A stretch of DNA of 64,000 nt from Siphlonurus alternatus (GCA_949825025.1 OX463783.1:13241628-13305627), one strand, 5' to 3'; shown: positions 12,407 through 25,304, counted from the first letter of the stretch. The notes: generated by a model from the letters alone, not told the origin. Translations and numbers: made by a program.

Positions 12407-14337
12407 ACAAGCAGATTTTGTCTTTTAATTTTAAGCTTGTAATAAAATGAATACATTTATTATCAACCTATATACATACAGTAGTATAATATGACATTTC
12501 GTCTCTTTAAAATTCATTTAATTAAAGTAACTGCAAAAAATTATGGAATAAATACTTTCATATCCATAATCATATTCCTGTAAAATTTCTTGTAAATATT
12601 TTAAAGTGCATATTTTTTTATATATATGATTTTCTATTTTGGATCGTGATGCGATCAAAGATTCGACAACGTATATAAGCTATGACACGTCTTGATAATG
12701 TAATATCCTTATTTCTGTATTTTCTACTGACGACAGCACTGTACATAAGAAATGTTTATTAAATATATGCAATCTTAGCATCATTTCCTTCCTAATGTAT
12801 AAATAATAGGGAAATAGATCTAAAAATGGAAATTACACGCGTGGATTATTTTTTTAATCGTGGTCGATATTGTTTAGAAACGTCACTATAAGGAAATTAA
12901 AATGAATGGTACAAAATTGGAAACATAATCATTTTATCTGAAATGAGCACTTATTTTTATATGTAATTATAATTTAGTAAAATCCATTTTAGGAATTTGC
13001 TTAAATAACTTAAATGTTCCTTTTGCTCCTCATATTATGTTAATTAAACCATCATAACTATCTGCACATTGCTATATAGCTGTCTATATATAGAAGACAG
13101 AAAATCACCCAATTTTGGTAAAATTGGGCAGTTTGATGAAACACCCAATTTTGGACTTTTTTTTTATTAACTTAAACAATTTTAGCCTAGCAAATTTTAG
13201 TATTAAAAGTTGTTATAAAATTTTAAGCAATAAATCGAGCACTAAACCTGGTACAGTATTAAAATTTTCTGTGTGTAAAAATCTGTGCTAATTCTTTGTT
13301 AAATATCATCTCGTACTATTATAACAATATATTTTTTCTCAGTGTATAAAAATTGCGGAAGTGTTAAAGAAGTAATCCAAGGCAAAGGTTAAATTAACAA
13401 CAATTAATGGTCACACAACATTGACATTGTTGTAACACTTTGTCTATAACAAGTCATTGCATGCTACTATAGTTGAGTTCAATCAAGCATAGATATGTTA
13501 TATGTATCGGTCAGTTAACCCAAGAAATAATCTAGTTAGCGGTCGGTTGACTTGTTTTACCCACTTTAGAATAGTCAAGGTTAATAAATACAACCATCAA
13601 AGGTATCAAGATAATTACTACATTCTTATTTTAAATTATATTTAAACGTGATGTGTAATGATTGTTATTTTTATGTTTTAAAAAGTAATATAATATATAC
13701 AGTAATTTTGTGTTTTAAAAAAATGTAAATTTTACTTAATTTATTTGTAAAATAACATAAAATATTACATTTCTTGTATTTTTTTAATGTATACTGCAGC
13801 TACTATAGTATTATTTATTATATATTATTTGCTTTAACAAAAATTTAATTAAAGTGCGACAGAGTAACCAATTAATAAAAATTATTGTTAATAGTACTTT
13901 AATGTAAATTAATAATATGCATTCATTTTTGTTTTAATTTGAACAAATTGAAACTGCAGGTGCAATCAAATGTTGTAAAATAATTGTTAAGTAATAATCT
14001 ACGTACATTTTATAGATGGGTGTACTTATTATATTGCGAGATTTATTTTTAAGTAAAATATCATAAAGATTAATGTAATAAAACAATTTTCTGTATTTTT
14101 TTTATGGAATATGCAGTAAAACATCTATAAATGTTATAATATTACTCAATAAATATAATAAATTGAAGCGATGGTTGTAAAAATTGATAAGAGTCCTCTG
14201 AATTTGTTCTTTTTTGCTCAAATAAAATGAAAATGAAATGTAAAAAATATTAAATACATCATTATCTTAAGTTAAAATAACAGCTAATTACATGCATGGT
14301 TATATTTCATGATGGAATAAGAAGTACTTAATTAAGT
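12404..14337. other. Non-coding AT-rich stretch
   Basis: No exon or repeat supported. Near 13110-13160 the short phrase CACCCAATTTTGG recurs, partly inverted, around CAAAATTGGGCAG, probably a small decayed inverted repeat. Confidence 0.35.
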
Positions 14338-14408
14338 AGAGTATGGACCAATTGAACGTAATCGGATGGTCGTGAGTTCGATCTCAGCCACATCGCTGGA
14401 TTGTATCC

Positions 14409-14448
<40 letters not shown>

Positions 14449-14610
14449 AGAATCCTGCAATTGGGAGGTGATTGAAGGCATCCCACACTAATACCCGATC
14501 ATCGTGACTGAGATTTCCAAAGTTCCCTCAATCAACTATAGTCAATTGCTGTGATGGATTGCAAGGCTGCGCTAAGTTTGAACACAAAATTCAAAGCAAT
14601 ACTACATTGG
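14338..14610 (+). mobile_element. tRNA-derived SINE with internal poly-A
   Basis: A B-box-like segment (GGTCGTGAGTTCGATCTCAG) near 14368 is followed by a ~35-base poly-A run (about 14414-14447), then a diverged copy of the central block seen in the other SINEs here (GACTGAGATTTCCAAAGTTC). The A-box is not recognisable. The poly-A inside the unit could be an expanded linker or the tail of one SINE inserted against another. Confidence 0.6.
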
Positions 14611-17600
14611 GTTCACATAAAGCCGAGAAATTTACAGTTAATATGTCACTACTGAATGATTAAAGGAAAAAATAATAAAATAAAATTCTATAAAAAAAAT
14701 AATTCATAATTTAATAAAATTTCAACTTGCTTGATGTACTTCATGTTTTGTTTTGTTTTTTTCAGTGTAATGGTTCTAGTTATTTAGAGAAAGCTAATTG
14801 AAATTCTTTCATACATATAAAAATTAAGATCATTTCTAATATAATATATTTTTTATATTCTATTCTTTTATTAATAAATACTAAACATTCAAGTTTATAC
14901 TTGTATAATATGTAGACCAAATGAGCATACGACGAGTATAGTTGCACGTAAGCACATTGTACAATTTAGTAAATTTATACATTTAGAAAACTTGAAGTTA
15001 TGGTTATTGTGTCCATAGTTGGTCTTCATATCATTATAAACACAAATTTACTACTTTTCTAATTCTTTATTTGATCTTACGGTTTATTTAATATAAGTGT
15101 GAAATCCACAAGAAAAAAAAAAATGTATAGTTAAAACTTTTATGGTTAAAATGTTTATTTTTGTAGATAATACATAGACACAAAGATTTCTCTATTTAAG
15201 GATATTTTTTTTAATGAAATGTTAAATATTTTACTAATGATATAATAGCTAGAATTTTACATTAAAAATTGTTAAATTTTCTTTATAAAGAATCATGCCT
15301 TTTTCTTCAAGTTTTTGTTTGTGTTTTAGGATTTTTTTTTCTTTTTAAAGAATTTAGAGGATTATACGTCAAGGCTTATTAAGTGTTAGCAATTATTATT
15401 TTGCACACAAAAAAACAGTGAAAAATTAATTTCATTAACCTAATTTTAAGAAATTGAATCTTATAATATTATAGTATTGAAATATTATAGTTTATAATAA
15501 TTATATTGATAATGCAACACAAGTAATTTGCTCCAAAAAACAAGCTGTATATATCAATATTTATTTATCTGTAAACGAAATAAAAAGGTTTTAGTTGCAG
15601 CATATTTTCTAGATGACTTATTAAAAACTTATCTTTCAAATTGCAAGTGTGAAAATAGTAATTAGTACTATAACTACATCAAAAATTGAAATTCGATTAC
15701 CTAATTATTTTCATTAAACTTGTAATTTTAAATTAACAATTACAAATTAAAGTAAAATTAGCTGGAGTGCATTTTTAAATGTCATTAATTTAATAATTAC
15801 TGCTATTATTTTTCAAAGAAATTTATAATAATATAATATCATGTTGTTGAATACATCATGGTTATTATTATTATTTTACAACAAGAAAATAATTACTGTA
15901 ATTTTTTTATTGGAAAAAATAAGGAAATATGATGTGTTGTAAAAATAATTATTTTCTCATCCAATTTATTTAACATTACATCATATAAAATATAATTATT
16001 ATCATAGTTACATTTACACATCGTTTATTCTTGGTTAGACTGGTTTACCACCGTGGTGTTATAATAATTATACTTTAATTGCATTGTATTTATATTAAAT
16101 ATCCTAAGGATACATATTATAAAATTATTTTTGTCATGTAGAATTTCAATGACCCATTCATTATTATTTTTAACCACAAACAACATGTGTGCATGATATT
16201 TTTATTTATTGTATTAAAAAAATAATAATATAAAGATAATTAAATTTTTTTTGTGTTGTTCTATGAAAACTGTAAAAATTTTGTTATGATTTTTTTAAAA
16301 ATATTTTTGTAAAAATTATTTCCTTTTGCTTATAGTAAAGCAATTAATATCATTATAATTAAATAAAATTGTATAAATAATATTTTAATTGCATAATAAC
16401 TGATCAGATTCAAAACCAGACATTTGTAAATTTTATAAGAGCTATTTTTAATATGTACAAACGTTGAAAATAACCTTTATATTAATTAAGTGTATGCTTT
16501 TGCAAGTGTTAGTCTGATACATGGTTTTATGTTAAAAAAAGTAGGTTAGAAAAATCCATTGATAAATGTTGGAAACTATTTTTGCAAATTTTGTATTATT
16601 CCTGTACGCTAAAATTAAATAGCACTAACTTATACACTTAAAAACGGTTGGAATTTGACCATACCAGGTGAAAAAAATATACATATGTACTGCAGATTTT
16701 CAATTTAAAGTTATAGATAAGAAAAGCACTCAGTCTAGTCATTGATGGCACAAAAGAATACACAAATGACTCTTTCATTGACTATGGAGTAGACAGAGTG
16801 ACGCCAGGAAACAACCTGCATGGGTCTGAAGTTTACATCCAGAAAAATCAATTATAAATTTGTTGAATCATAATTAGCATGATTATAAAGTAAATTTTAA
16901 CAAAATGTAAATCATCTTGTTAAAAAAATAAAGTCGACATAATAATATCGCGACAGGATGCGGCTTTACACGAAAAGATTAGATTAATCAAAATTCTTGT
17001 TAATTATACACATGTTACAAAATCACAACCTTGTACGTTTTCCTTATTGTATTTTATAACTGTTCCGTCAATATCAATGAAATTTATATTCATTAACTTT
17101 TCGTCAAGGAAATATAAGCATCGTATACTAAGTATACATGTACTAAGAATTGCACCATAAGAGTAATGTTTATATAATGACAAATATATGAACAGCTTTA
17201 GCTTTATAATTTTTAATGTTTCTTTTGATTAACATCATAAAGAAAATAATGTATTGTTCAGAATCGAAGATAAATCAAACAGTAATATAAGCAGCTATAT
17301 AAAATAATATACATTCAAATACTTAATAATAAATTAAGAATTTGTTATCTCTTTTTATGCTGTAAATAATTCCTGTGTTACAATTATTGCAATAAAATAT
17401 TATTAATTTAAAAAAGCTATAAATATTATATAAATTATAGGTGAATTATTTTAAAATTCTTTTTTAATGCACAAGAAGTATCTCTTTATAATTAATAAAA
17501 CGTAAGCCTTTAATTCGAAAAAGTGTATTAATTTTCATCACATTTTTAAAAATACAATATGCGAAGTATAGTATAGTTTATGCAAAAATAATAATAATAA

Positions 17601-17633
17601 AATTAAATTTTAATAATATTAAAAGCTTAATAT
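14611..17633. other. AT-rich stretch with one GC-richer candidate exon
   Basis: Mostly featureless AT-rich DNA. At about 16722-16855 a more balanced stretch stays open for over 40 codons on the plus strand (includes DGTKEYTNDSFIDYG) and is also open in one minus frame. I recognise no family. It could be an exon of a gene not otherwise visible, or an old repeat. Confidence 0.3.
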
Positions 17634-17712
17634 ATTACACGATACAATTTTGCTTCAAAATTTTCCTTACAAGAAAATTTTCATTTTCATACAAACAAAA
17701 TAATGGAGTTTA
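17634..17712. mobile_element. Family E MITE fragment
   Basis: TTACACGATACAATTTTGC and the following fold (TTTTCCTTACAAGAAAATTT) resemble the left half of the complete family E element at 9520-9690; the right end is not present. Confidence 0.45.
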
Positions 17713-17902
17713 AGCGTATTATGCAATAATTAAAAACAATATTCAAAATTTATCCTGTATATAACGTATATTATAATGGCTTTAACTTTAATGTAACAAA
17801 TTCTTAATTCATATGATAGCTTCAGCAGGCTGACTACTATAATAAACTTGATGTGTATTCATTATATAAAAATTAATAATAATAAAATGATTGTTTATTT
17901 AC

Positions 17903-18094
17903 CTGCATTTGTAACCAGGAATCCAGTGCGGAGTTATTGTTGTTACCGTTGAACCAATGTTGAAGATTTCCACCGCCTCCTCCTCCACCTCTATTGTTTA
18001 AAATTGGCGGGCTTGAATTAGGCACAATTTGATCTCCAATAGAAATTACAGGTGGCTTTGGGCGCACCAGTACACAACACGATCCGGCCTCCAT
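17903..18094 (-). CDS. Probable first coding exon of an unidentified gene
   Basis: A 64-codon minus-strand exon runs from ATG (18094) to a clean donor (ATGCAG|GTAAAT). It is clearly GC-richer and codon-like against AT-rich surroundings. The peptide begins MEAGSCCVLVRPKPPVISIG, then has a seven-glycine run, an Asn-rich stretch (NGNNNN) and ends ALDSWLQMQ, in phase 0. The frame is open further upstream to 18145, but that extension is AT-rich low complexity, so the internal ATG is preferred; its Kozak context is weak at -3. The glycine- and asparagine-rich composition suggests a disordered N-terminus, as in many regulatory proteins. I could not find a convincing next exon to the left, so the first intron may be long or leave the window. 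I do not recognise the family. Confidence 0.55.
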
Positions 18095-18144
18095 CGGCCC
18101 AAAATTGGGCAAAAATAAACAATTTTTTTTATTATTGTTAAACA

Positions 18145-18540
18145 ATAATAAAAAAATGAATAATTAAAAAATGTTATTTTTTAATTAATCAAAAATGTAT
18201 AGGTGTAAAAAATATATTTGTGGATTTGTATTGATAAAAAAGTCTATCATCCATTCACCACAAACGCTGGACTATGTTTGACTCGACTCATGAGAGAGAG
18301 AAGTTATTTTTCCTTCCCCTCCACTTCTTAGCTCTTCACTCTGCGTTCAAATATGTTACCCCACTCTTTTTCTCTCTGTTAACTCTTTTTTTTTTCCTCT
18401 CCGTTTTTTTTACCTCTCCTCTTTTCATTCTTAACTCTTTTTTTTATTTTATGTATTTTTTTATGCTTTTTTTTTTTTTGTTTTTTTAGTTTCTAACATT
18501 TTTTTACGTCTGGTCTACCTGTAGTAACTAACCACTTATA
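18145..18540. other. T-rich tract upstream of the minus-strand exon
   Basis: Contains long pyrimidine and T runs (18400-18490). The 71-codon plus-strand frame here is Phe/Leu low complexity and not a gene. It may include the promoter of the exon at 17903-18094; no clear TATA or initiator was identified. Confidence 0.35.
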
Positions 18541-19040
18541 AAAATTGGTAGATGATCTTACTCATTTTTTTTCTCTATTATAAATGTTTATATATGATAC
18601 CTGTATGATATGTTTTTGAACTTTTTATTGATAAACACTTTGTGATATATATTTTATAATACTTTTGTTATTTAAACAATTTTATTGTACTTTAAAATTT
18701 CCTGTCATTTTTTAATACATTAATTACATAAAATTATATATTATGCCAGGGTTGTATACAACCCTGATATTATGCTATATATTGGCTACTTGGAGAACTC
18801 AACATTATCCTTATGTGTACCAATATATTGCCGCTAAAGTAAATATTTCTGAAGAGCTTAACATACAACATTTTAATTTTTAATCAATTTTATTTTTTAA
18901 GTATAATTAATAAAAAATGTTGTATTTTTATGTTTTATAATTGCAATTGTAATATGATTGAATTTTTGATTATTTCTTACTGGTTAATAATATTTTATGG
19001 GGTCTCTTGGAGGAATAAAAATACTAAAAAAATTATACAT

Positions 19041-19414
19041 TTAAGGTAAAGATAATATGTATCAGCTGGCCCAATGCTAAAAAAATCCCATTCATAAAAA
19101 TTATGAAAAAAATTTAAAATGTTCTCCTCAACATCCCCTATCAGTAGGTAAAATATCAGGTATACAAAAACGAGCTAGTTTTCGAGTTATTAATTTTTAA
19201 AGTTGACTAATTTAACATGGAAGTTCCATTTTTCCATGTTAAATTAGAGAACTTTAAAAATTAATTACTCGAAAACTAGCTCGTTTTTGTATACCTGATT
19301 TTTTACCTACTGATAGGGGATGTAGAGGAGAACATTTTAAAATTTTTTTCATAATTTTTATGAATGGGATTTTTTTAGCATTGGTCCAGCTGATACATAT
19401 TATCTCTACCTTAA
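19041..19414. mobile_element. Fold-back MITE, family C, copy 1 (TTAA-flanked)
   Basis: The ends read TTAA-GGTAAAGATAATATGTATC and GATACATATTATCTCTACC-TTAA. The arms are ~165 bp and nearly perfect, with mirrored blocks such as GTATACAAAAACGAGCTAG and a centre of TTAACATGGAAGTTCC facing its complement. A second copy is at 51552-51984. No coding capacity. Confidence 0.85.
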
Positions 19415-20235
19415 GTAAAGTTTCGCTACTGGAAAATTAAAATTATATATTGTTTAACACTATTGAAAAGAAGTAATACTTCTGTACGTTATATATAAAC
19501 GCTTTACTTTACACTAAAAGGTATATGAAAGTATTGGTTTTATTATAAATTCCTTTTTTTATTAATTTACATCCGTTTGTCATTGATATATAGAATTTGT
19601 ATTAACATTTTTAAATTAATCTTATTAGAAATTACAAATAAAAAATATATATAATACATTACTCTAGTATAATACTCTTAACAAGTCTAGTGTATGTTTT
19701 TAACAAGGGGAAAGTTTTATAAGTCGGAGAAATGTTATGCACTCTCTCCTCTCCTAATAAAATATAAGCCCTTTGCTTTTGCTCATACTACAATAATAAT
19801 GTGATTAATGAACCATAAAATTGATTTTAAAAATATAAACTTTTAGCCTAAAGCTTATATAAAAAAAATAATAAAAAATGCCAGGTGTTATTTTGAGATT
19901 TTTATAATATTATCTCATTATTTTGTAATTAAGTTTACAAATATCATTCATTCATAAGTCTTAGTCATTATATTTAAAATTAATTGATAAAGATCTTATT
20001 AAATGGACATTGATTTCAATGAATGATTGATTTTACTAATATGTTTTAAATCTTATTTTTAAAAATGATATCATTAGTTTGAAGTGTCAGATAATATTAT
20101 TTTGCAATTTCCTTTAACTGTTGCAGTAGCTATGAGAAAAACGGATTAATGCATTGAATCTAGATTAAGGTACATAATTACATATAAAAATTAAATAAGA
20201 TACAAAATAGTTACTTTAGAAGTTTATTTCTAATA

Positions 20236-20494
20236 GAGGCTTCAAGTGTTCCTCGGCGGGAAAATTTTCTCCGTAAGCCACCTCATGTAAGAAAATTTGA
20301 TTTTTTTTTTTCTCTGCAAATACAGCTATTAATTTAAAAACATCTCCTTATACCCTCTCATTTAGGGAGCTTCTGATAACGAAACAAGAGCTTATTTTCC
20401 TCTAAAAAAATTTTTAATGCCAAAAAAGCAATTTCAAGTTTTTTTTTACATAGGTTTGGATAGGAAGGTGCTAAATCAGCTGACTTGAAGCCTC
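20236..20494. mobile_element. Small inverted-repeat element
   Basis: GAGGCTTCAAGT at the left is mirrored by ACTTGAAGCCTC at the right, about 260 bp apart, with only weak pairing inside. Probably a MITE with short terminal repeats; the family is unknown. Confidence 0.45.
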
Positions 20495-20626
20495 ATAGCT
20501 GCATAGACAAACGTAACGGTTCAGCAATGGTGGCAGTGAATGGACAATAAAATTAATGTACAAGTTTTACAGCACATATTTGTATAGAGGATAGAGGACC
20601 TTAAGTTATGCATGTATTTTGCTCCA

Positions 20627-20760
20627 GCTTTTTTTCAACCCCAAAATCCAAAATCGAGAGGAAAGACGCTGTGACGTCATAGTCATGTAATTTTTCCCCT
20701 ATGATATTTGCGTGAGAATGATTTAATTTTAAGGGTCGTGTTAGAGGGTTCAAAAAAAAA
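20627..20760. mobile_element. Probable decayed MITE with CRE site
   Basis: TTTTTTTCAACCCC at the left faces GGGTTCAAAAAAAA at the right. The interior includes GTGACGTCATAG (20671). A related phrase (ATGACGTCATAGGCAT) lies at 22936 in a similar AT-rich context, suggesting two diverged family members. Confidence 0.35.
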
Positions 20761-20792
20761 ATCTTAAAAAACGACATCTGTCAATACATAAT

Positions 20793-20913
20793 AGGCCTGT
20801 TCGTAAACCCTGCTCGGTGTACACTTTCTACACCCAATCGACCTTATATCGCATGTACATAAGGTCGATTGGGTGCAGAAAGTGTACACCGAGCAGGGTT
20901 TACGAACAGGCCT
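20793..20913. repeat. Near-perfect 121-bp palindrome
   Basis: Arms of 54 bp with a single mismatch (CTACACCC versus CTGCACCC) surround a ~13-base loop (contains TCGCATGTAC). The outer ends read AGGCCTGTTCGTAAACCC and its complement. Composition is markedly GC-richer than the flanks. It is too symmetrical to be an old relic. It has the size of a very short MITE; a transcript would fold into one long hairpin. Confidence 0.85.
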
Positions 20914-21505
20914 CATATCTCGAGGTTTTCTATTCAAATATGCTATTGAAAAATTTCATTCAGGTTGGACGTTATTCCTATGGCAACTATTGTCAGTCAA
21001 ATTAAAAAATAATCATTATTATATTATGTATAATTAATTATATATTGCATGGATAATAGGTACTCAAATGGTTATTATGTATACACATATTATTTTCCCG
21101 TGCCCTGCATGGATGTAAAGTCAGCTGATACATAATATTTTGCCGTAATTTATGTTGCAATATATTATATTTTACACATACATGTTTTTCATCACGCAAG
21201 CCAGTATAACATAGCAAGTTATCACATAACTGAATCATATTTATCTCAAGTAATGTTATATTTGCGGTTAATAACGCATGTTATTGTGGTAAAATTATAT
21301 ATAGGAAGAAGGATGTTTTACAATTACAGTCATTATATTTCATAAAGTTGTTTTGAAGTTGTATACAAAATTAATTAAATAAAATTTAATAACATAAAAA
21401 TTAAAACAGAGTATGATTTAAAATTTATGTTTTTCGTGATAAGGTGAATAAATAGCTTATTTTACAGATTATTTATTATATCAGACATATACTTAAATAT
21501 AACGT

Positions 21506-21630
21506 AGACTCCTTGCCTCTGAAAAGTTTCCTTCTGCAGCCTTTCACCATGCCCTGTACTATTCTTACGGGACATAGTGATTAACAAGGCTGCAGAAGGG
21601 AAGTTTTCATAAGCGAGGGGCGAGGAGTGT
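21506..21630. mobile_element. Fold-back MITE, family D, copy 1
   Basis: CCTCTGAAAAGTTTCCTTCTGCAGCC at the left (given in part) is mirrored on the right by GGCTGCAGAAGGGAAGTTTT and GAGGGGCGAGGAGT. The centre carries CACCATGCCCTGT-like sequence facing its complement. Related copies are at 26862-26978 and 32764-32887. A family F element begins only about 17 bp downstream. Confidence 0.7.
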
Positions 21631-21646
21631 ATATTCTGTACGTCAG

Positions 21647-21862
21647 GTACACTTCTGGACAACACGAATTTTACTTCTGCTTTGTTTGTAGGCGTTACCA
21701 TGCAGTTTATGGAAACGTGGTGAACCAAATTTTTATTAACATCTTGATAAACTGGGTGCTCTTTTTACCTCACTCAAAATTTCAAACCCTATATAATCTC
21801 TCTGTATATTGAAGCTGCAGCTCTAGCAAGTGAAGTAAAGTTCGTGATGCCTAGAGGTGTAC
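21647..21862. mobile_element. Fold-back MITE, family F, copy 2
   Basis: The left end GTACACTTCTGGACAACACG and the right end ending CCTAGAGGTGTAC are inverted relatives, with the inner ATTTTACTTCTGC / GTGAAGTAAAG blocks also mirrored. The interior is unrelated to copy 1, apart from the ends. Confidence 0.65.
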
Positions 21863-22037
21863 ACTTATATGGACAGCATGCATGAACTTTATACTGCAGT
21901 ACGTCTATCTGATTTGCTGGTGCTGCAGCATCAAAAGAAAAAGACGTAGATTTCAAAATTTAACAATTCTAAAAAAATTAAATAGTCCCACCTTCCCCCA
22001 AAACCATATATGTATCGTACGATAATGTACAAAAATA

Positions 22038-22073
22038 GAGCAAGAGTAACATTCATGATGTCCCGAGGTGTAC
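22038..22073. repeat. Isolated family F end
   Basis: GCAAGAGTAACATTCATGAT followed by GTCCCGAGGTGTACA matches the right end of family F. No left partner is obvious, so this is a solo end or a truncated copy. Confidence 0.5.
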
Positions 22074-25000
22074 ATTAAACTATATTTAAAAATTTAGAAA
22101 ATTGCTTTTTAATAATTTTTTTAATATTATACCTACAAGAATTAAAGTTCTAACTTCGCTTCGTAGCATTTATAAAACTTTGTATACAGTGTATAAAAAT
22201 ATAATCAACCCATGATGAATTATAATATATATATTCCCCACCCCGCTTACTACCCTTAATGCTTACTGAACAACCCTCAATACTGAGCACATGTTTCATT
22301 TTGCCCTTGATAATAAAATTACTACCATCAAGAATATTATAAGCTTGAGATTGATATTTACAAAATATAAACAGCATGACTCATACATTTGAATTACAAT
22401 CAAAATAGTTTATATATTGGCAGATGTCCAGAAAATTTCCTTATTTGGTGTAAACTATCTGCTTACAGTTGGAAATATTAGGAGAATTACTAGAATTACC
22501 AATCTATCTTAACATATTGACCATCATCTATTAATTTTAAATCAGAATATTAGCACCATATATAGATATAATTTTTATATAAACTATGACATAAAATATT
22601 TTGCCTTCAGGTTTGCGCTTCAGATCAAAGAATTTAAAGGACCATTATAAAATTTTACCGATCCAGATGTTATAATATTATATAGGTTACTGTAATTTAT
22701 AGCGTGCATGTTATCTGGTTTGCAGTTACTTTTAAAATCGTTACTTATACTTTTATGAGAAGATTATACAAGAAATAAACTGTTAATTGTAATATTTTAT
22801 TTTAATTAAATTTAAGTTAACGCTTCTCTAAAATGGACAAAAAATAAGTCATGTTTTTTTTTTATTGGATATTGGTCATTTTTTTTATATATTTTTTAAC
22901 CTTCTACCACCCTTAAAATCATTCTGCAAGACATTATGACGTCATAGGCATACAAAAATTTAACACGCAAGAATATGGAAAGACGTGTCAGAAAAAATTA
23001 ACAATACATAATTCGATATTCATATGCAACACAAAGATTATATGCAGGTCGTCCATTGTAATTATTCAATCATAGAAACTTTATAATTTTACCAGTACCA
23101 AAAAATTACTAATTATTAACAAATAAGATGTATTTTATTTTTAGACAACCCGGTGGCATGGTATTCATTACATATATAGATATACATATAGTTGAACTAA
23201 AAAAATTTCTTTCAAGAAAATTTATACTATAAAAAAGTTATAGACAGATGAAATATTTTATAATGATTTCCGATTGTGCGTGTTGCAAAAAAAAAAGCAA
23301 CAACATTTTAATATTCTACTCGTTTTTGATCACGATTTGTATGACCACAGAATTTATGAATGAAAACTAAATTTGATTGGTTTAAAATTTAACCAATCAA
23401 ATTGCAGGGTTAGTCGCGGGTGGTCTTGGCATTTTGGCAGATCTTCAACATCGAGTGCTTAGCCTTACGAACAGCAGAAAACTTTTGAAGAAGTCACGGT
23501 CAAATGTTTAAATATGATTATACGTTGCTTAAATATCATCAATTTATCATTCGATATAAAACCAAAGGTAAAATCATTCATAAGTTTAGCACATACATTA
23601 TATTTATTTTTGACGTTTAATTATGGAAATCTTTTATTTGAAATGCATACATAATTTTTTATTATCATTTATTATAAAATTTATAAATAATATATTATTT
23701 ATTATCTTTTTGTTTTTAAGATATATTTAATGTAATAGATGGCCACGTTTGTTTAAAAAAAAAAACATTAAGTACAAAAAGAGTTGGATTTAAACTTTGT
23801 CTGCGATTTAAATATCTAAAAGTATACCAAAATATTCAGCACTGATGCAGTCTTATATAATTTTCAGTACATTGGTACATTTTGGATAGGCAGGATGACA
23901 TCAGCAAATACCTTACAGAGGCTTACAGTATATATTCCAAGCTAAAGACAATTTTAATCAATCAAAAGTTGTATTCGTTGAAATAATTTCTAACAAGTAA
24001 GTAACAAATTTCCTGAAGCTGATGTAATAAAAATAAAGTGTATCTTCATTCATATGAATTTTTTCATTGAACAGTTGTAATAATTATTAATATTTTGTGG
24101 TTTAAAATAAGGGGATAATGTAAGATGAACCACTCAAAAAATTTCATCGTAAATTTTGTTTACATTTTTTTATAGGAAGGTCCAGTCTAGCCACCGAAAA
24201 GAAATCGAACCCTACGTTTTAATATAGGCTCACAAATAGAGCGTCCAGGGGTAGTATTACAATACAATGCCAATGATATATGGTACCATGGTACCAACAA
24301 TTTTTTGGAAATGAAACATAAAATACACCAGTGACAATTGGCCTATACAAGATACAACATCATTGTATGATGTAACGTTTTAGCTAATCATTATTGCATC
24401 GAGGGTTTTATATTTATTTTATTTCATTATCTCTTTCATCCAGTAAATATATCATACTATATAATATATAGTAAAAAAGAAATTAAAAATAGCCCCTGGG
24501 ACAAATGAAAAAGATTGCTAAGATTCACGAAAGTGTTACTTCACCCAAAAATATTGCCTATGTATAGTCATTACTTTTGTATACTGCTATTTATAATTAA
24601 AAAACGTGAATTTGCTCTTTTGTTATATATTATTACAAAATACATTTCCTCCAGACAACTGGAATAAACCCAATAAATGTGGTTTACATGAGTCACATTC
24701 TTTTTTTGTTCTTTTCACTTTCGAATGTGAACTTTATAAAAATAAAAGTCGATGATCTAAATTGAATCATGTAATTTTAACGCAGTTATACAAAATTGCT
24801 CAATAAATTAATGCCATAATGTATTATATGCATATATTACATACATTCATAAATAGCAGTCATTTCATGTTTCATGTACCCCACAGATATTATTTCTGCA
24901 TGTTTTTATTTAAACTGATACCTGACTGTAACTCGAATGATACCAAATTAGTAAAACACTTATATCGATTATTGTATTTTTTAAATGCATATATATTATG

Positions 25001-25138
25001 ACGAGCTATATGCATAAACTACAATCGTAAATATACAATTAATTAAGTTAAAATACGTAATTTATTTTTTAGGGATAGTCACAATTAATTTTAATTATAA
25101 GTCTTCTCCTTTAAGCATCCTCTATAGATAAGGTGGAT
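22074..25138. other. AT-rich DNA with one GC-richer island
   Basis: No gene is supported. At 23370-23515 a near-palindromic double CCAAT motif (GATTGGTTTAAAATTTAACC) precedes a ~110-bp GC-richer stretch that is open on the plus strand (contains GLVAGGLGILADLQHR) and, in a shorter frame, on the minus strand (AVRKAKHSMLKICQNAK). It could be a promoter with a short exon, or an old repeat. A B-box-like GGTTCGATTTC lies on the minus strand near 24207-24220. Confidence 0.35.
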
Positions 25139-25288
25139 TATAGTCCAGCAAGCGAGAGTTGGACCACGGAAATGACGTAATTTCAATAGTTTTTGCTTCC
25201 GGTTGCCATGCTATAACCCTGCAATCGGAAGTTCCCGAACGTCATTTTCGGCAATTTCCATGGTCGAACTCTCGCTTGCTGGACTATA
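25139..25288. mobile_element. Fold-back MITE with TATAGTCCAGC ends
   Basis: TATAGTCCAGCAAGCGAGAG at the left is mirrored at the right by CTCTCGCTTGCTGGACTATA. The arms continue imperfectly through ACGGAAATGACGT. A diverged relative with GACTCTCC/TTGTTAGACTGTA-like ends appears to lie inside an intron at about 38720-38875. Confidence 0.75.
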
Positions 25289-25304
25289 TTACATAATTAT
25301 AATA

